20,598 nucleotides of DNA from Purshia tridentata (Eukaryota > Streptophyta > Magnoliopsida > Rosales > Rosaceae), in assembly GCA_003254885.1 (NCBI GenBank), contig QANT01000484.1:1-20598 (forward strand), in the 5' to 3' direction. Within the stretch, counting starts at the first letter, position 1. Each line of letters begins with the position of its first letter. A program made the position numbers and the translations under genes. The notes below the pieces were generated by a model. That model saw nothing but the letters and a program-made list of their open reading frames with translations. It had not been told where the DNA came from and made no database searches. Positions 1 to 11,231 of this stretch are shown piece after piece.

Positions 1-104
1 GGTGGGTGAGTGGGGTGGCATGTGTGGGGGTTTGGGGGAGGAGAACATACACAAGCACAGAGTGGAAATGGTTTGAAATATTATTTTAAAACATTTTCAC
101 TCAC

Positions 105-1398
105 CACAATTCAATGTTGGATTCTTCCCATTCATCCAACCCATCGGGTTTCAAACTATATGTTTCTTCTTGCAGTCTTTGGTTCCTTTCCAGGCAGTCT
201 TCCAACCATTGAGATCCAACAATATGCAACCTTCTGTTATGCAGAAAGCGTTTCTCTGCTTCAGTGAAACTGTAACAAAGAGAGATCAATAATGAAAAGA
301 TAAAGGAGAAAAGGTCAAGGACTGTATTGATATAGATAAAAGCTGTAATGAGGCAAGGGGAGGACATCGGGAAAAGCTATTTCCGTTGTAGTGGGGAACA
401 AATTAGGACCCAAAAACTGGGGGATAGGTTACCTTTGCAATAAAGTTTCAAATTCCACATCAATACCCTGCACTGACAAGACTACCAAATGGGTAGCACG
501 ATCAAGACTGTCAGTGACTCTGCCACCACCCATGAGGACTTCAATCTTCAACCTTCTCAGTGTGAGTCCTAACAGGACTTCCCAATCCGGTTTCCTTTAA
601 TCAAATGTTAATCAGAAGGAAAATAACAGAAATGTGAGAATATGTAGAAAAAAAGGTTAATATAATCTGTGTCCCCTGAGAAAGCTTAATATAACCAGCA
701 GATCTTACAAGGAATGAATTGATGGGTTAAAGTAAATGCAGCAGCCATGAAAGCGAGACCATTTCTCCAATGGACAGTACTTTCTCTTGTAATAGTCGAT
801 AGTTTTGGCATCCTCTGATCTACACACGTTGCTTAAAAGCTGAAAAGAATAAAATAGACAAATTACCTCATTGTCTATCAAAAGCTTGCCTCCCCCACCA
901 GTAGTACTACCAGTACTAAATATTTCAAAGGTAAACATAAGTACTCGAACATAACTCTGATACTTCTTTTACTTTCTTCTTATATCACTCCATATATAAT
1001 AGAGAAAATTCACAGTTTGGAGAGCGATTAAGAATTCTATGTGGATATACCTGCTTGATGTCCGCAAGGTCAAGATCCCAGTAGTACGAGTCAGAAAATT
1101 CATCGATCTCTTCTTGCAACTTCTTCTTTGAAGAGTCAGATATGAAAAGATAGAACCTTCAACAGAAAAAATTTCAAAGCATTGTACAATCATGAAAGGA
1201 ATCATATTTTGCATTGTCTTTTCAAATACGCAATTGATGAAGTACTGTCACTGACTTTGGCTGTAAGGGAAGGAGCTTCTTTTGAGAACCACAATCCAAT
1301 AACCATGAGAAATGAATGACATCTCCATGATGTTTTGCTGCCTGATACTTAATCCCTGTCAAATTAACTTATTATTTATTACAGCCAATCTAAATTGT

Positions 1399-1433
<35 letters not shown>

Positions 1434-4400
1434 GAAGAGAGAGAGAGAGAGAGAGAGACCTTTGCTATCAGCTGCAACACAGTGAGTAACTGAGTTATTC
1501 AAATTCATAGAGAAAGTACCCCCATTCTCAACAACAATTTTGTGCAAAGAATCAAGAGAATGAGTTGGAGGCACATTAACAAAGTCTGAACATGTCAAGG
1601 ACATCACAGTACAGCAGAAAAGGATTCAAAATCCAGTAATGTACCATATCCCATTTTGATAAGTCATTGAACAAATAGATGCAAATATATGGTCACTAGT
1701 ATCAAAATATCCAATTTTATTGGTTCCAAATGCACGTCAATTGTATCACCTTTTTCTTTAATTCCATTTACATTTCGGAGACTACCTACATAAAACACCT
1801 CTTGGAAAGATGTTAAAGAATAATTTCTTTGGTTATCAAACACATGCCCCCACCAACCCCTTATTGGGAAAACAAGATAGGGACAAAATGCAGAAAATAT
1901 AACCATTATGCATAGAAGTTGACAACATGCACCAGAAAATAAATAAATATTATTATTATCTTATGCAAAATCAAGATTGAAAGAGCAGGTAATTTTTCAA
2001 TCACTTCACTCAGATATTAAGATAGAAACTCAGCGGAAACCTCAAAGGATACAAAACATCATATTTGAAAATATTAATGTGTCCTCCTTGACGCCAGAAA
2101 CATCAGTCTGAACTAAATGAGAGGGAACAACAGGCATATTTCTTTTTTCTTCCTTTGTAGAAGATTTTTTGTGTTTCTTTTTATTATCCTGTGGACCATC
2201 ATAATCCATGCCCCCTTGTGTGGTACCATTGCCTGAATTTACAAGCTCTATAAATGCTGCAACAGAAGAAAAGCAAATAACCAAAAATTGTAAGCGTTTG
2301 ACAGTTAAGAGCTTACCCCATCTTTGATGCTGAAACTAAGGAATAGAGAGGAATCGTAGTTTAGAAAATTAGTAATATACTGGTAAACATAAGTAAAACT
2401 ATAATCCCGTGATGCATTTGGAACACATTTGATTTTCTTACATTGCACATCAAGGCATTCATGCCAAGGTTTATCATATCTAACTCGATCGATGCGTGGA
2501 AATCTCAGGCTGTATGGTGCAGCAAAAACCTGGAAGAATGCAACAGCCTGTTGCTCAGTCGAATAATGACCAAGTCATACTCAAAATACAACCTATACCT
2601 TGACCTTCATACTAGAGTTACATGCAAAATTTTGGATATTAAATGAATCACAATTGATATTACAGCTGTTAGGACGTACCTCAGACCTTATAGTTCGGAT
2701 GTCACTTGTTATAGAAAGTATTATTGATCTGCAATAAAAATGTGGAAAAGGAAAAAGATAACTGAATATGTATGCTATAAATGAAAACACAGTAGACCTA
2801 CAGTCACAATCATACTAACTTTTCGGGGCTTTCAATCCAAACATCTGGTCTCTCTTTTGAATTGTTTGTTACTTCATAAAAACTTGGTGGTGCCTTTTTT
2901 GGGTAGTCATATGTCCTGACAGAACAAATAGCAATTCAATATACATTTGTACAAAAAAAAAAAAAAAGGGAATATCACCTAATGCCTAGTATTTTGTTGC
3001 CCTAAGGTATAGCATTCTTTTTTTAAGATGTAGTATTTGACCATATAAGCAGACTTATCATTCCCAGTACCAGTAATTAGCCAAATATGTCCTATTTGGG
3101 TGTCGGCTACAAGCATTATCTCAACGGCATTTTTCATTCATTATAAAGTAGTCAAACTGCTGGGTCCTAAGATTATTAAACCACACTGAAAATCACCAAT
3201 GAAATCAATTTTTGGTCCAAGCCATAAATTTAATGGCCATCAATGAAACTGTCACAGCACTATCTGTTCTGGTTTTTTCAATGGGCACTTCATGTTTCTC
3301 ATTGGATATTTTCTTGAATGACCTGAGGAGCTACCACAATGTTAAGTTATAAAACAAAATACCTCAAATAAGGCTTTAATTTTGTAGCAACAGCATCTAG
3401 CTCCTCAGCAGAAAGTCCAGTACCCACTCTGCAAAAGGATACAAATCTGCAAGGATAATAAGCACCAATGATGATTTAGGTTCCCTAGTGTTTCGAAGTA
3501 CATTACCGAAAACATTAAGTGCCAACAAACAACGTGACAAAGGCTGAAATTCTATTGGGTTATAGCATTTGGGCGGTGGTCTGAGTTATTTGGCCGGAGA
3601 GAGGAACAGGAGGATTTTAAAGACTACAAAGGGGAAGGAGTGAAGGAACCATGGAATAGAGTAAAATTTTGGTCTTTGTTGCAGGCTTCTGTTTCTGTGG
3701 AATTAAGGACTTTTGCTTTTCTTCTATATTCTTAAATTCAAATGTAGCTGTAGTATAGTGCTCATTTTTCATTTTTCCTAGGTTAGAGCTAAATAATTTC
3801 CTGTGTGTATTGTAATGTTGTATTTAGGATGTGGATATCTTGTCCACAGCTTGGCATCATTTTAAGATGATGATCAATAAAGTTCATTTCTTTTGGGAAA
3901 AATAAAAAAATGCTGCCAATAAAGTGGTGGATGAACGGGTCTAAGACAAAATCATATCAGTTCAATGGTTTAAGTTATTGCATTTCCTATAAATAAAAAA
4001 TTATATATATAGTTTTAAGTTATTGCTGACCGCAAAAGCTAAATCTGTTAGAAAGCAGCCCCAGCAATTTATATAAAACTGAATGCATCAAACTAACAGA
4101 GTATCTGCATCGCTCATGGCCAAATCCTCTAGTTAAATACAATTGAAATAAAGGTTAAAGTAATTTATGGAGCTTGCTTATATTTTGTTAACTCAAGGTC
4201 ACAAATCCCACATTAAGCCAGAACATGACTTCAAAAGCTTACCATAAAGATTAACATAAGCAAACAATATGGTTATAATCTGTTAATAACGTCAACTTTT
4301 ACTAACAAAAATAAATTGGCAGTGGACAAGAAATCCAAATCAGAAATACAGAAGCAATGACAATCATACAGAGCAAAGAAAACAGAACAATACATCAGAG

Positions 4401-7400
4401 ATACAGATCTAATCTATAAACAAAATGAACAAAAGAAAAAATGAGACATCATCCTACAGCTTCCCTCCAATCCAACATTACAAAAGAAAGAGATAAATCC
4501 TTAAATTTCATCAAGAGGAAATTACTAAGTATTCAACTAACTCATCTCCCCACAAAAGCATGGTGCATCATCATTCCATATAAGATATGGTTTGGGCAAT
4601 CAGTTTCAATAAAAATACTTCATAATGATGAAAGACTGCTTAGGAAGCATTCCCAGAAAGATTTACTGAACAAATATGGGTAATCTTCTTTACATAAGAC
4701 AATACAAAATCTAAGTTGCTGCTCCAATATTTGCGGACAATCATTTTGTATAGATCAACTAACCATTGAAAAATACTTACCTTCTCGGATATGTATTTGG
4801 GACTGGACGCTCAGCAAGACCCACCAAGAATTGAGCTACCTACAATAATGATAAATTTATCACTAGAACTAACTCAAAACAAATATATATATATATACAC
4901 AATTCTTCTCCCCTAAGATCCTTAAATCAGGGTTGTTTTTCAACATTTATATCAGATAAAAACAACTGAGATGCACAGTGAGTGAGATGCATGTATCTCA
5001 GTTGTCTATAATCTGAACAGTTGAGAAACATTACCTTATTTAGGAACCTTATTTGAGGACCCTAAGAGATTTCGTGATACACATATACACAGACACATGT
5101 GTGTTTGGGTGAGACAGGGGAACAGATTAGTACATTAGCAAGGATTGCATACTGACCTCCCCTCCACGACGTCCAGAACCGTAGTACCCTCCTAAAAACA
5201 TGTAGGACCAACATTTAAGTAAAAAACTATAGCAGATATGATAAATCCAATATGCTGCTTTAAGGTAGATAAGAATTTAAGAAAAAAAAATTACAGACCT
5301 ATGATAAGAACATCCAGATCAGAACCTGCACGAATGTAATCTGGCTTCAATTTTAACCACTTTACACTACGATCACTAGGTTCCCATTTAGAACCAAGGT
5401 CCTTTAAAACAATCCCCTCGTCTCTAAATGGAAAAAAAAATGATATATGAGCTTAAAAAAACAACTGATCAAATGACACATGAACAACTCAATTTGATAA
5501 TGTACACATAAGACAAAGAACAACTATAAATTTAACACAAGGAACAAGAGAGAACATTGATTTCAGACATAGAAAAATTAAGATGCTATTACAGCATGGG
5601 GAAAAGGGCTTAGTTACTTGGCCTTATAATACATGGAATGCTGACCTATTTTCAATGGTTTCTTTAAAAAACTTCTCAACATCATCCACGTTATGAGCAA
5701 TAAGCGACCAACAAGGTTCACCTGCATGACCAGCATAGGTAAGACATTGATCCACTGGTAAATATTAAATTATTTGGCAGGATTGATTAACTTTCAAGGG
5801 CAAAAAAAAACATCATTGTATTTGTATACCAGGAATTGCTAATGGGGGAGAAGAGGAACATGCTAACCCATAGATATAACACCAGACATTAATGATGGGA
5901 ATCTTCTGCTTCTTTCTCTATTTCATCTTTCTTTTTTTGTAAAATTTCTCTCCCATAAAGAATACCTTTTACTTGGATTCACATAGCAAGTTTACATACA
6001 TAACTTTTCCACAGGTTAAAGATGATTCTCTTTCAAGACTATCTTTTTAGAGGAATTCTCATTACTCTCACAAGTTTCTCCCCATGCTAGTTAGGGGATT
6101 TTGTATCTCCATAGAAATCCTACATTTTAGATGAAACTCACTAGCAAGTGTAGTTCTCATCAGTCATCACAACATGCTGGACTTCATAGAGGATATAGTG
6201 TCCACAGATGTGGGGATTCCACTTTTTGAATGAAGCAGTAGAGGCAACAAGTCAGTTAACGTGTTCTGAGTTGTGATAATGGTGTATAATAACAGACATT
6301 TCATCAAGTAGCTTGACTAAGAAGTCACCATAAAGAAAAGAAGGTTGTGTTTGGTAGTGCTACTTCAGTGACATAAGAGTAATCTAGCCAGGAGAGAATC
6401 GTGAACCATGCAGCATCCCTGACCTCTACTCTCCTAATGACCACCCAGGCACCTCCCTTACAAGAAAAGGGAGGAGATTGAGAGAAAAGACAGAGAGAGT
6501 CTTGCAGCCACAATGCATAGGGTAAATTTGTTTACTATAATGAATAAAACATATAAACAAATTATGAATATCTAAAACGTTTTTACCCGAAGAACGGTGA
6601 GCATTAAGACCACCATTAGGCACTAAAATCTCTAAACGACCCTTCAAAGGCTTCACAACTCTCTGGAGAAGCTCATGGCGTTCCTTCAAGCTCTGATGAA
6701 TTACACTAGTATCTCCAACATAGAGGATATCGAATGCAACATCTAGTCAATCTCATGTCAAGGTACAGACAATCAATTTTTAACATAACTCTCCCTCACA
6801 TGTTTGAATTGCAGATTCAATTATTTTTCACCATCAATCACATTGAAGTGTTTGAAAAGTTGGACCTGGACCTCAACTTAGAGCGAAGTCAGCACAAAAA
6901 GGATACAGCACAACTGCATGAGGAGGGAGAACATAAAGAGTTAGCTGTACTCTAGCTCAGTAGTCCTGAATATAGAAAAAAAAATATTACAAAAAAGAAA
7001 ACCTGTTTATCAGTGTCAAGTCCGTCCCTCGCTGCCTTGGCTGTAAGAGTAAAACAAGGAAAAATGTAAAATGCAGAAAATGAAAAAAGAACATATCGAG
7101 AACAAATTAATCAGAAAAAAATGAAAACCTATTTCTTGATTTGAACCAAACTCAGCAAAACGATTCAAAGATGTGTCCCAGACCAACATCTCACCATCAA
7201 GAATACACCTACCAACATTTGAAGCGAAAGAATTAATAATTGCCTAAGGTGATTACAAAACATTAGATGAAAAAGCAACTGCATGCGTTTCTCATGCCAA
7301 CATGGGATTTGACAGTAAATGATGCACAGCTAGTTAAACCAAGCACCTTCACAAAATAAATAGTTTGCACGCATACAAGCATTTCAAAAAATAGTGTTCA

Positions 7401-10400
7401 CATATAGATTGGTTAACGAATTTGAGAACTGTGAGAGGCTCTACTTTATGCATCTTTCAGTGTTTTCTAGAGAGGAAATGTAAAGCTTGAGAGAGAGAGA
7501 AAGAGAGAGGGAAATACTTTTTGTGATGGTTGTTCAAATGGACATAAAGGACAGCTTTTCCATTTAACTCATTTTAATGTAGTTATTACTTAACCCCAAA
7601 ATAAAATGAATAGTTACCTAAGAAGGTTGCAATAGCAAAACAAAAATTAGTATAATCTATATGTCTGACCAAAATAATAAACTTTATCACAACAAGTTTG
7701 GTATGAATGATAAGATGAAGCCAAATTGAGGGGTGATGTTGAGGGTTTTTCTTTTTCTTCGTTTTCCATTTTTGTGCACTAATAATTGCTTAGATTACAA
7801 AGGGTTGTACATTTTCCACTGTCATATGTGTGTGTGTGCAGGGGGTGTGCATGTGTTTTTCACATAACAAAGGTATCTCTTAACTAGTAACTCCAGCCCA
7901 TTCTTCCCACAACTCTTTTCTTCTCACTCTTTCACCTAATCCTTTTGTCAATTCATGCAAAAAAAAAAAAAATTGCAAACTGANATTGCAAACAACTGAA
8001 AGAAGGACTATCCATATTACGGAGTACTTATCAAGATACTTTACACTCCCAAACAAAGCAAGAAAAGAACAGAAAGACCCAGCAAATCAAAACAAGCCAT
8101 ATCTAGTGTAGATATCAATTCATGCAAAAAAAAAAAAAATTGCAAACTGAAAGAAGGACTATCCATATTACAGAGTACTCATCAAGATATTTTACACTCC
8201 CAAACAAAGCAAGAAAAGAACAGAAAGAGCCAGCAAATCAAAACAAGCCATATCTAGTGTAGATTCTAAAAGGGATATGACAAATAAAAAAAGGCAGAAA
8301 AAAATGAAAATTGGCATAAATATTTACCTATCAGCCAGAACATTTTGTATAATAATGTCTGATATTCCATGCCCATATTCAGAGTGATCAAGAAAATTCC
8401 TGCATAAGGTAAACAATTTATGACCAAAACATTTTTTAGTTGGTCAGTTTCAAATACTTTTTCTTAAGGAACCACTGAGATGCAAAAGGCCCATGCTTTA
8501 CATAATTTCAATGGGGAAAAAATATTTCTTCATACTGTGAACTAAGTTTACAGTATAAAATAGTAAGATTTGTAATCACAATTAAAGAATGCCCATGAGA
8601 ATAATGGCATCCCCAATATAAAGATTGAAAACATTGATAAAATTGTGAGGAAGACTTGTGGTTATATATAAATATGCCTCTACCTTGAGAAGTAATGTAC
8701 TTCAGTTCCGTTCTTATGAATTTGGATGCGATCGCCATCAAATTTACACTCAACAACCACTTCTTTACCATGAAGCTGAGAAGGCAGGGAAAAGACATAA
8801 GAAAGATACTATAGGAGCAAGACATATGAAATAGCAACACCATTACAATCAAATTTACAGATACATGTATGTGTGCATAATTTGTGTATCAGTTATATAA
8901 AACCTTTTTCCATGCACCAGTTGCATCACCAACTCTCATAGCTAGTTGAGGGCGCACAGCTTTTCCAACTTCAATGTCCTGCAATTGATGCGCAGAACTT
9001 TCATTACTTCAGAAGCTATATAGTTTGCATGCATACAATGTAAAAAAAATTAAAAAAATACAAACAATACACCAGAATACAATATTAAAATCAAATCTTC
9101 TCCAGTAGGTACTGCAATTTTGAGATATATAACATCAGGGAGAGCTATTTAAGATATGTTCTTCACAAGCAATCACAAAAATCACCAGAGATTTAAAATC
9201 TTTGGCATGCAACAATAGCTTGAGATAATCTCTCCTAAAGTAGCTTGAATTAGTGAGTAGTAAATACTAGGAAAATACCATAATAATTTTGCTATGCCAT
9301 AAAATGTCTAAAGGAGATATACAAAATTGTTTCAGAGTTTGTAACAGACCTGTCGTTTGTGACGCTGACTTCTATCCCTCAGCTTTTCACAAACCAATTT
9401 CAAGTCACAAGTGACATTAAACAAGTCTTCAGCATCTGGATGAAATTCGTGAAAGATGCTCTTTTCACTAATTCCCAGCTTCAGATCTACAGGAAAATAT
9501 AAAAATGTTAACTATTGAAGCTTAAAATATTGGAAATTAAAAAAATAATGTCATGGACATTAGTAGACAACACCTTTGAGAATGATCATGACAATCCACT
9601 TCATTTCCTGTGCATTTGTCTTGTTTATTAAAGTTGAAAGAACTGAAGTTTTCTCTGCCCTGTTGACATAGTTGTGTCATTTAAGCTGAACATTTATACT
9701 CAAGTTAAAGCAACAGTGGAGTAATATACCTGTTTTCACTTGACGCTAAACGATCAAGCAAGTCATTTAACTCCTTTATTGTTAGTCCACCTGAACTCGA
9801 TCCTTGTCTACGTTGCAGCACCTGATATTAAAAATCAGTTAAGAGCTGAAACCAAAGGAACCACACAATTAAATTATAAAACTATAAATCAAGATTATTT
9901 TTGTATGTCATTTCATATGAGTTCCTTGGGGTCCGAGTTTCATGTTTCTTTAGTCACCACTGAAAAAGTGATCATCGGTCCCAAAATAAACTGATTGGCT
10001 TCATTTCTTCAGTTACATGCAACTGAACTCTTATTTGCAACAAGCCATTATAAACCCACAAAATTCAAAACCTTAAAAAAGCATACCCTGCCAAAACCCA
10101 AACATAAAAACACAAAATTTCACTGACCCCGATTCCAAAAACAACAAATGCCACTAAACCAAAACAAACCCACGAAAATGGCAATACCAAACCAAAAAGG
10201 AGAAAAGAAAAACCCAAAACTGTACCTCGGCTGCGACGAGAGCAAAGTTACCGACATTGGCACCAGTTTTGGCGCCACCTTTGCGCCAATTGATGAGGCG
10301 AAGAGCATCCTCGGAGTCCCTGGCCATGCCGAGTGCGTCGATGAGACACGTGGCGAGCACAGACTCTTTGAGGCCATAGGTGCCGCGCTCGCGGTCGAGG

Positions 10401-10558
10401 CTGGGAAGAATTAGACGAATTGCGTTGAAGTATTCAGTGGGTTTGCAGAAGGCGTCGAGAAATTTGCGGAATTTGGAGCGCTTTTGGGTTGATGTTTTGC
10501 TTCTTTGCATCCAGTTGAAGAGGCTACACAGCACACTGAACTTAGTCTCCGCAGCCAT
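105..10558 (-). CDS. LIG4: DNA ligase IV (ATP-dependent), C-terminal tail cut off by window edge
   Basis: This enzyme seals double-strand breaks in the nucleus during non-homologous end joining, as partner of XRCC4. I spliced 26 in-frame exons giving 924 codons plus 2 nt. The order fits plant LIG4: N-terminal DNA-binding domain (about 1-230), motif I ECKFDGDR with the adenylated lysine near K252, LDGEMLVWD near 300, motif IIIa CYVAFDIL near 337-344, EGIVLK near 417-422, KWLKLK near 436-441, an OB-fold ending in RFPRIDRVRYDKPW near 573-586, BRCT1 (about 655-745), an XRCC4-binding linker (about 745-790), and BRCT2 (about 800-910). The start is the ATG at 10556-10558, which opens MAAETKFSVL; there is no in-frame ATG just upstream. 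All catalytic motifs are intact, so the gene looks functional. Plant LIG4 has a further charged tail after BRCT2, which would lie left of position 105. Identification rests on remembered family similarity; exon borders were placed by hand. Confidence 0.95.
1402..1458. repeat. Compound microsatellite (TG)n then (GA)n in LIG4 intron 21
   Basis: About 15 TG units (1402-1431) are followed by a short GAA interruption and about ten GA units (1438-1458). On the minus strand the intron therefore begins gtctctctct and runs into CA repeats. The GA tract directly touches the 5' splice site of exon 21 (exon end 1460). The whole intron is only 104 bp (1356-1459), so about half of it is repeat. Confidence 0.95.
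1586..2052. other. LIG4 intron 20, no further feature seen
   Basis: This 467-bp intron is AT-rich, with usable donor (gtatcc) and acceptor (ttcag) on the minus strand. Open frames in it are short and resemble nothing recognisable. Confidence 0.7.
2916..3362. other. LIG4 intron 16, no further feature seen
   Basis: A 447-bp AT-rich intron with a poly-A run near 2953-2967 on the plus strand. I recognise no gene, RNA or element in it. Confidence 0.65.
3530..3911 (+). mobile_element. LINE-like retroelement 3' end (5'-truncated) inside LIG4 intron 15
   Basis: The plus strand, antisense to LIG4, has an open stretch at about 3570-3735 that ends at a TAA and includes EPWNRVKFWSLLQASVS. This resembles the Trp/Arg-Val-Phe-Trp-rich C-terminus of plant LINE reverse-transcriptase ORFs. 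A 3'-UTR-like sequence follows, with an AATAAA signal (near 3876) and an A-rich tail at 3897-3910, as expected of a reverse-transcribed insert. Ten bases at 3520-3529 and 3914-3923 match with one mismatch and could be a target-site duplication. A retrocopied 3' end of an ordinary gene is the alternative. The limits are approximate. Confidence 0.5.
3924..4780. other. Rest of LIG4 intron 15, no gene seen
   Basis: AT-rich sequence between the retroelement-like insert and the acceptor side of exon 15. One plus-strand open frame of 80 codons (4441-4683) lies here. Its composition is like the surrounding intron and it resembles no family known to me, so I take it as chance. Confidence 0.6.
5722..6586. 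other. LIG4 intron 11, no recognisable feature
   Basis: This 865-bp intron holds T-rich and purine-rich patches, including a GA-rich stretch near 6460-6500. Open frames on the minus strand run into exon 11 but are intronic outside it. I see no transposon ends or RNA gene. Confidence 0.6.
6907..6913 (-). other. LIG4: 7-nt microexon of LIG4 (exon 10)
   Basis: On the minus strand this reads TTGTGCT. It is preceded by a pyrimidine-rich tract ending in cag and followed by the donor gtatcc. A branch-point-like CTAAC (in acagctaactc) lies about 25-30 nt upstream. Exon 9 ends in phase 0 after KQ and exon 11 starts with AT GTT GCA, so exactly 7 nt are missing between them. The microexon supplies Leu, Cys and the first base of Tyr, restoring the conserved motif IIIa KQLCYVAFDIL. 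It was found by looking for those 7 bases between AG and GT. Confidence 0.87.
7209..7947. other. LIG4 intron 7, 3' part (minus strand), no gene seen
   Basis: This is the larger part of the 1119-bp intron between exons 7 and 8. It has a GA-rich run (about 7489-7511) and a short TG run (about 7827-7838), otherwise plain AT-rich sequence. Confidence 0.6.
7948..8264. repeat. Imperfect tandem duplication in LIG4 intron 7
   Basis: Unit 1 (7948-8114) and unit 2 (8115-8264) both start tcaattcatgc followed by a poly-A run and end in atctagtgtagat. They differ by a few substitutions and by about 16 bases present only in unit 1 just after the poly-A run. That extra piece contains the ambiguous base at 7984. 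High identity suggests a recent duplication; an assembly artefact at the poly-A run is possible. Confidence 0.93.
8979..9349. other. LIG4 intron 4, no further feature seen
   Basis: A 371-bp AT-rich intron whose donor is gtctgt and whose acceptor is tgcag on the minus strand. I see nothing else in it. Confidence 0.65.
9822..10225. other. LIG4 intron 1, no further feature seen
   Basis: A 404-bp intron right after the first coding exon, with donor gtacag and acceptor atatcag. It is A-rich on the plus strand, hence T-rich in the transcript, as is usual for plant introns. Confidence 0.7.
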
Positions 10559-10670
10559 TTTCAAGCTTGTGGGGGGTGTTATAGAAGAACAAATCAGTTA
10601 TGGATGTGCATGTAGGAGGAGACCAAAATTGGCTTAGTTTTCCGTCGTGCTTCGTCGCTTAAATAATTCT

Positions 10671-11231
10671 TAGTTCCTTATTTCTCTATTTTTATTTAAA
10701 AAAATTTTGAACCCAAATTTGGCATTCCCACCTTTTTCCTCAAATAAAAAATTTAACTCATTATTATTAAAAGGGCTTAATTATTCCAACAATCCGTTAA
10801 CTTTACTCCAATCTTACTTGAGTCCGTCAATTTTAATTTTTCAGATTTTTTAAGTTCACAAATTTTTATAAGTTTTTCACTTCAGTCCACTCCACTATTT
10901 ATTTTTTTTCATTTTGTTTGTATATTTGCATATGACAAGCACATGAACCTCAATAGTTCCTTATTTCTCTATTTTTATTTAAAAAAATATTGAACCCAAA
11001 TTTGGCATTCCCACCTTTTTCCTCAAATAAAGAATTTAACTCATTATTATTAAAAGGGCTTAATTATCCAACAATCCGTTAACTTTACTCCAATCTTGAG
11101 TCCGTCAATTTTAATTTTTCAGATTTATTAAGTTCACAAATTTTTATAAGTTTTTCACTTCAGTCCACTCCACTATTTATTTTTTTTCATTTTTGTTGTA
11201 TATTTGCATATGACAAGCACATGAACCTCAA
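10671..11231. repeat. Tandem duplication of about 280 bp upstream of LIG4
   Basis: Unit 1 (10671-10953, 283 bp) and unit 2 (10954-11231, about 278 bp) both begin tagttccttatttctc and end atgaacctcaa. They differ only by small indels and few substitutions. The near unit starts about 113 bp upstream of the LIG4 start codon, so the array occupies the proximal promoter region. Confidence 0.95.

Larger units (their letters stand above)
105..10558 (-). other. LIG4: LIG4 exon map (26 exons, minus strand)
   Basis: Exons in order of transcription: 10226-10558, 9730-9821, 9574-9659, 9350-9486, 8904-8978, 8684-8775, 8328-8399, 7129-7208, 7003-7040, 6907-6913, 6587-6742, 5646-5721, 5299-5423, 5157-5191, 4781-4839, 3363-3446, 2820-2915, 2680-2728, 2442-2529, 2053-2256, 1460-1585, 1256-1355, 1051-1156, 709-839, 433-594, 105-269. 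Every intron begins with GT and ends with AG, and the reading frame stays open through all joins. The last donor, at 99-104 (gtgagt on the minus strand), sends the transcript out of the window. Borders chosen between neighbouring GT or AG dinucleotides were settled by the reading frame and by similarity to plant LIG4. Confidence 0.88.

Noticed and set aside
6781-6790. Alternative 7-nt LIG4 microexon TTATGTT, also encoding Leu-Cys-Tyr
   Set aside because: It follows an AG but is followed by AA instead of GT, while the copy at 6907-6913 has proper splice sites on both sides.
6734-6955. 73-codon plus-strand frame
   Set aside because: It spans LIG4 introns and the microexon antisense; no recognisable domain.
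7948-8264. CRISPR-like or LTR repeat pair
   Set aside because: Two adjacent units without spacer structure, no TG...CA ends, no primer-binding site; it is a plain tandem duplication in a plant intron.
8508-8852. 114-codon minus-strand frame
   Set aside because: Only 8684-8775 of it is LIG4 exon 6, and that exon is read in a different frame; the rest is intron.
10148-10637. Plus-strand open frames of 85-88 codons over LIG4 exon 1
   Set aside because: They are antisense shadows of the strongly conserved ligase exon; their translations resemble no protein.
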